Shown: in pieces, positions 6,881-7,247 of the stretch
Layout of the letters: every line of letters begins with the position of its first letter
How positions within the stretch are numbered: position 1 is the stretch's first letter
Assembly (NCBI GenBank): GCA_946615525.1
Contig: CAMOHW010000042.1
Span: forward strand, 1 to 7,247
Direction of reading: 5' to 3'
DNA: 7,247 nt
Source of the DNA: an uncultured Clostridia bacterium
Lineage (GTDB): Bacteria > Bacillota > Clostridia > Oscillospirales > CAG-272
Position numbers and translations under genes: made by a program
Notes under the pieces: generated by a model
What the model was told of the DNA's origin: nothing
Databases searched by the model: none
What the model saw: the letters and a program-made list of their open reading frames with translations, nothing else

Positions 6881-7247
6881 TCAAAACTCTGTGCGAATGT
6901 GTTCGATCGTTTTGCCGGCAAGCGCTTCCTCGACCAAATCCCAAAACGGCAGGCGGTTTTGCTGCTCCAGAACGCCTTCCATCGTCGGTCTGGTTTTGGG
7001 ATGCCGCGGGGTAAAGACGGTGCAACAATCCTCGTAGGGCTGAATTGAGGTTTCAAAAGTGCCTATCTTGCGGGCAATTTGAATGATCTCCTCTTTATCC
7101 AAGCCGATACAAGGGCGAAAGACCGGCAGTTCGGCAAGCGGATCCACAACACCGATGGCTTGCATGGTCTGCGATGCGACCTGCCCCAGACTTTCTCCGG
7201 TGACCAGCCCTCCGCATCCTTCGCTTTGAGCAATGCGATTGGCGATC
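6881..7247 (-). CDS. thiI: ThiI, tRNA uridine 4-sulfurtransferase, C-terminal 121 residues (5' end outside window)
   Basis: ThiI uses ATP to adenylate uridine 8 of tRNA for conversion to 4-thiouridine, and in some bacteria supplies sulfur for the thiamine thiazole. Only the C-terminal part of the PP-loop (AANH) domain is inside the window. Its first readable residues include [14 protein letters not shown], a highly conserved ThiI segment, followed by [38 protein letters not shown] and RHPKTRP. The protein ends in EHIRTEF about 50 residues after the CC pair, with no rhodanese domain, as in Bacillus ThiI, so sulfur would be delivered directly by a cysteine desulfurase. The CC pair lies in the region of E. 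coli Cys344. The first complete codon is 7246-7244. No partner cysteine desulfurase gene is seen inside the window; it could lie upstream. Confidence 0.96.
   Translation of the reverse strand, partial: IANRIAQSEGCGGLVTGESLGQVASQTMQAIGVVDPLAELPVFRPCIGLDKEEIIQIARKIGTFETSIQPYEDCCTVFTPRHPKTRPTMEGVLEQQNRLPFWDLVEEALAGKTIEHIRTEF

Noticed and set aside
6293..7048. A 251-codon plus-strand open frame spanning two genes
   Set aside because: It is antisense to the PRTase and thiI, which happen to share the same register. No ribosome binding site or known domain supports it.
1..7247. Mobile elements, CRISPR arrays, defence islands, tRNA or rRNA genes
   Set aside because: The eight genes fill the window with gaps of at most 36 bases, all with housekeeping signatures; no repeats, transposase or RNA gene patterns were seen.

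Overview
The window is a block of eight bacterial housekeeping genes. All lie on the minus strand, so transcription runs from base 7247 towards base 1. It fits a Firmicute of the class Clostridia, perhaps an Oscillospirales-type gut lineage. The reasons are a GadB-less archaeal-type AspRS (no GAD domain), a Toprim+DUF4093 RNase M5-like protein, a UvrD with a clostridial-looking insertion, a ThiI with no rhodanese domain after its C-terminal end, and AAGGA-type ribosome binding sites. Base composition looks close to 50% GC by eye. This placement is inference; no search could be run.

In transcription order the genes are: the 3' end of thiI (tRNA 4-thiouridine synthase), an Apt-like phosphoribosyltransferase, aspS (short archaeal/eukaryal-type AspRS), a U32-family protein closest to the tRNA hydroxylation protein TrhP, uppP (undecaprenyl-diphosphatase), a Toprim+DUF4093 protein related to RNase M5, an endonuclease IV-like TIM-barrel protein, and the first 424 codons of uvrD/pcrA. 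The first and last genes run off the window.

Gaps between genes are 36, 24, 1, 24, -4, -4 and 19 bases. No terminator hairpin and no convincing promoter is visible, and no stretch above 36 bases lacks a gene. The simplest reading is one long operon that continues past both ends. It falls into a tRNA half (thiI, aspS, trhP), a cell-wall lipid carrier enzyme in the middle, and a nucleic-acid processing/repair half (M5-like, Nfo-like, UvrD) in which uppP, M5-like and Nfo-like are joined by ATGA stop/start overlaps.

I see no mobile element, CRISPR array, RNA gene or sign of a defence or other new system. The points worth a second look are small: an extra segment of about 40 residues in UvrD, the coupled M5-like/Nfo-like/UvrD trio, the tRNA specificity of the AspRS, and strong avoidance of TTA, CTA and TCA codons, which creates long antisense open frames.
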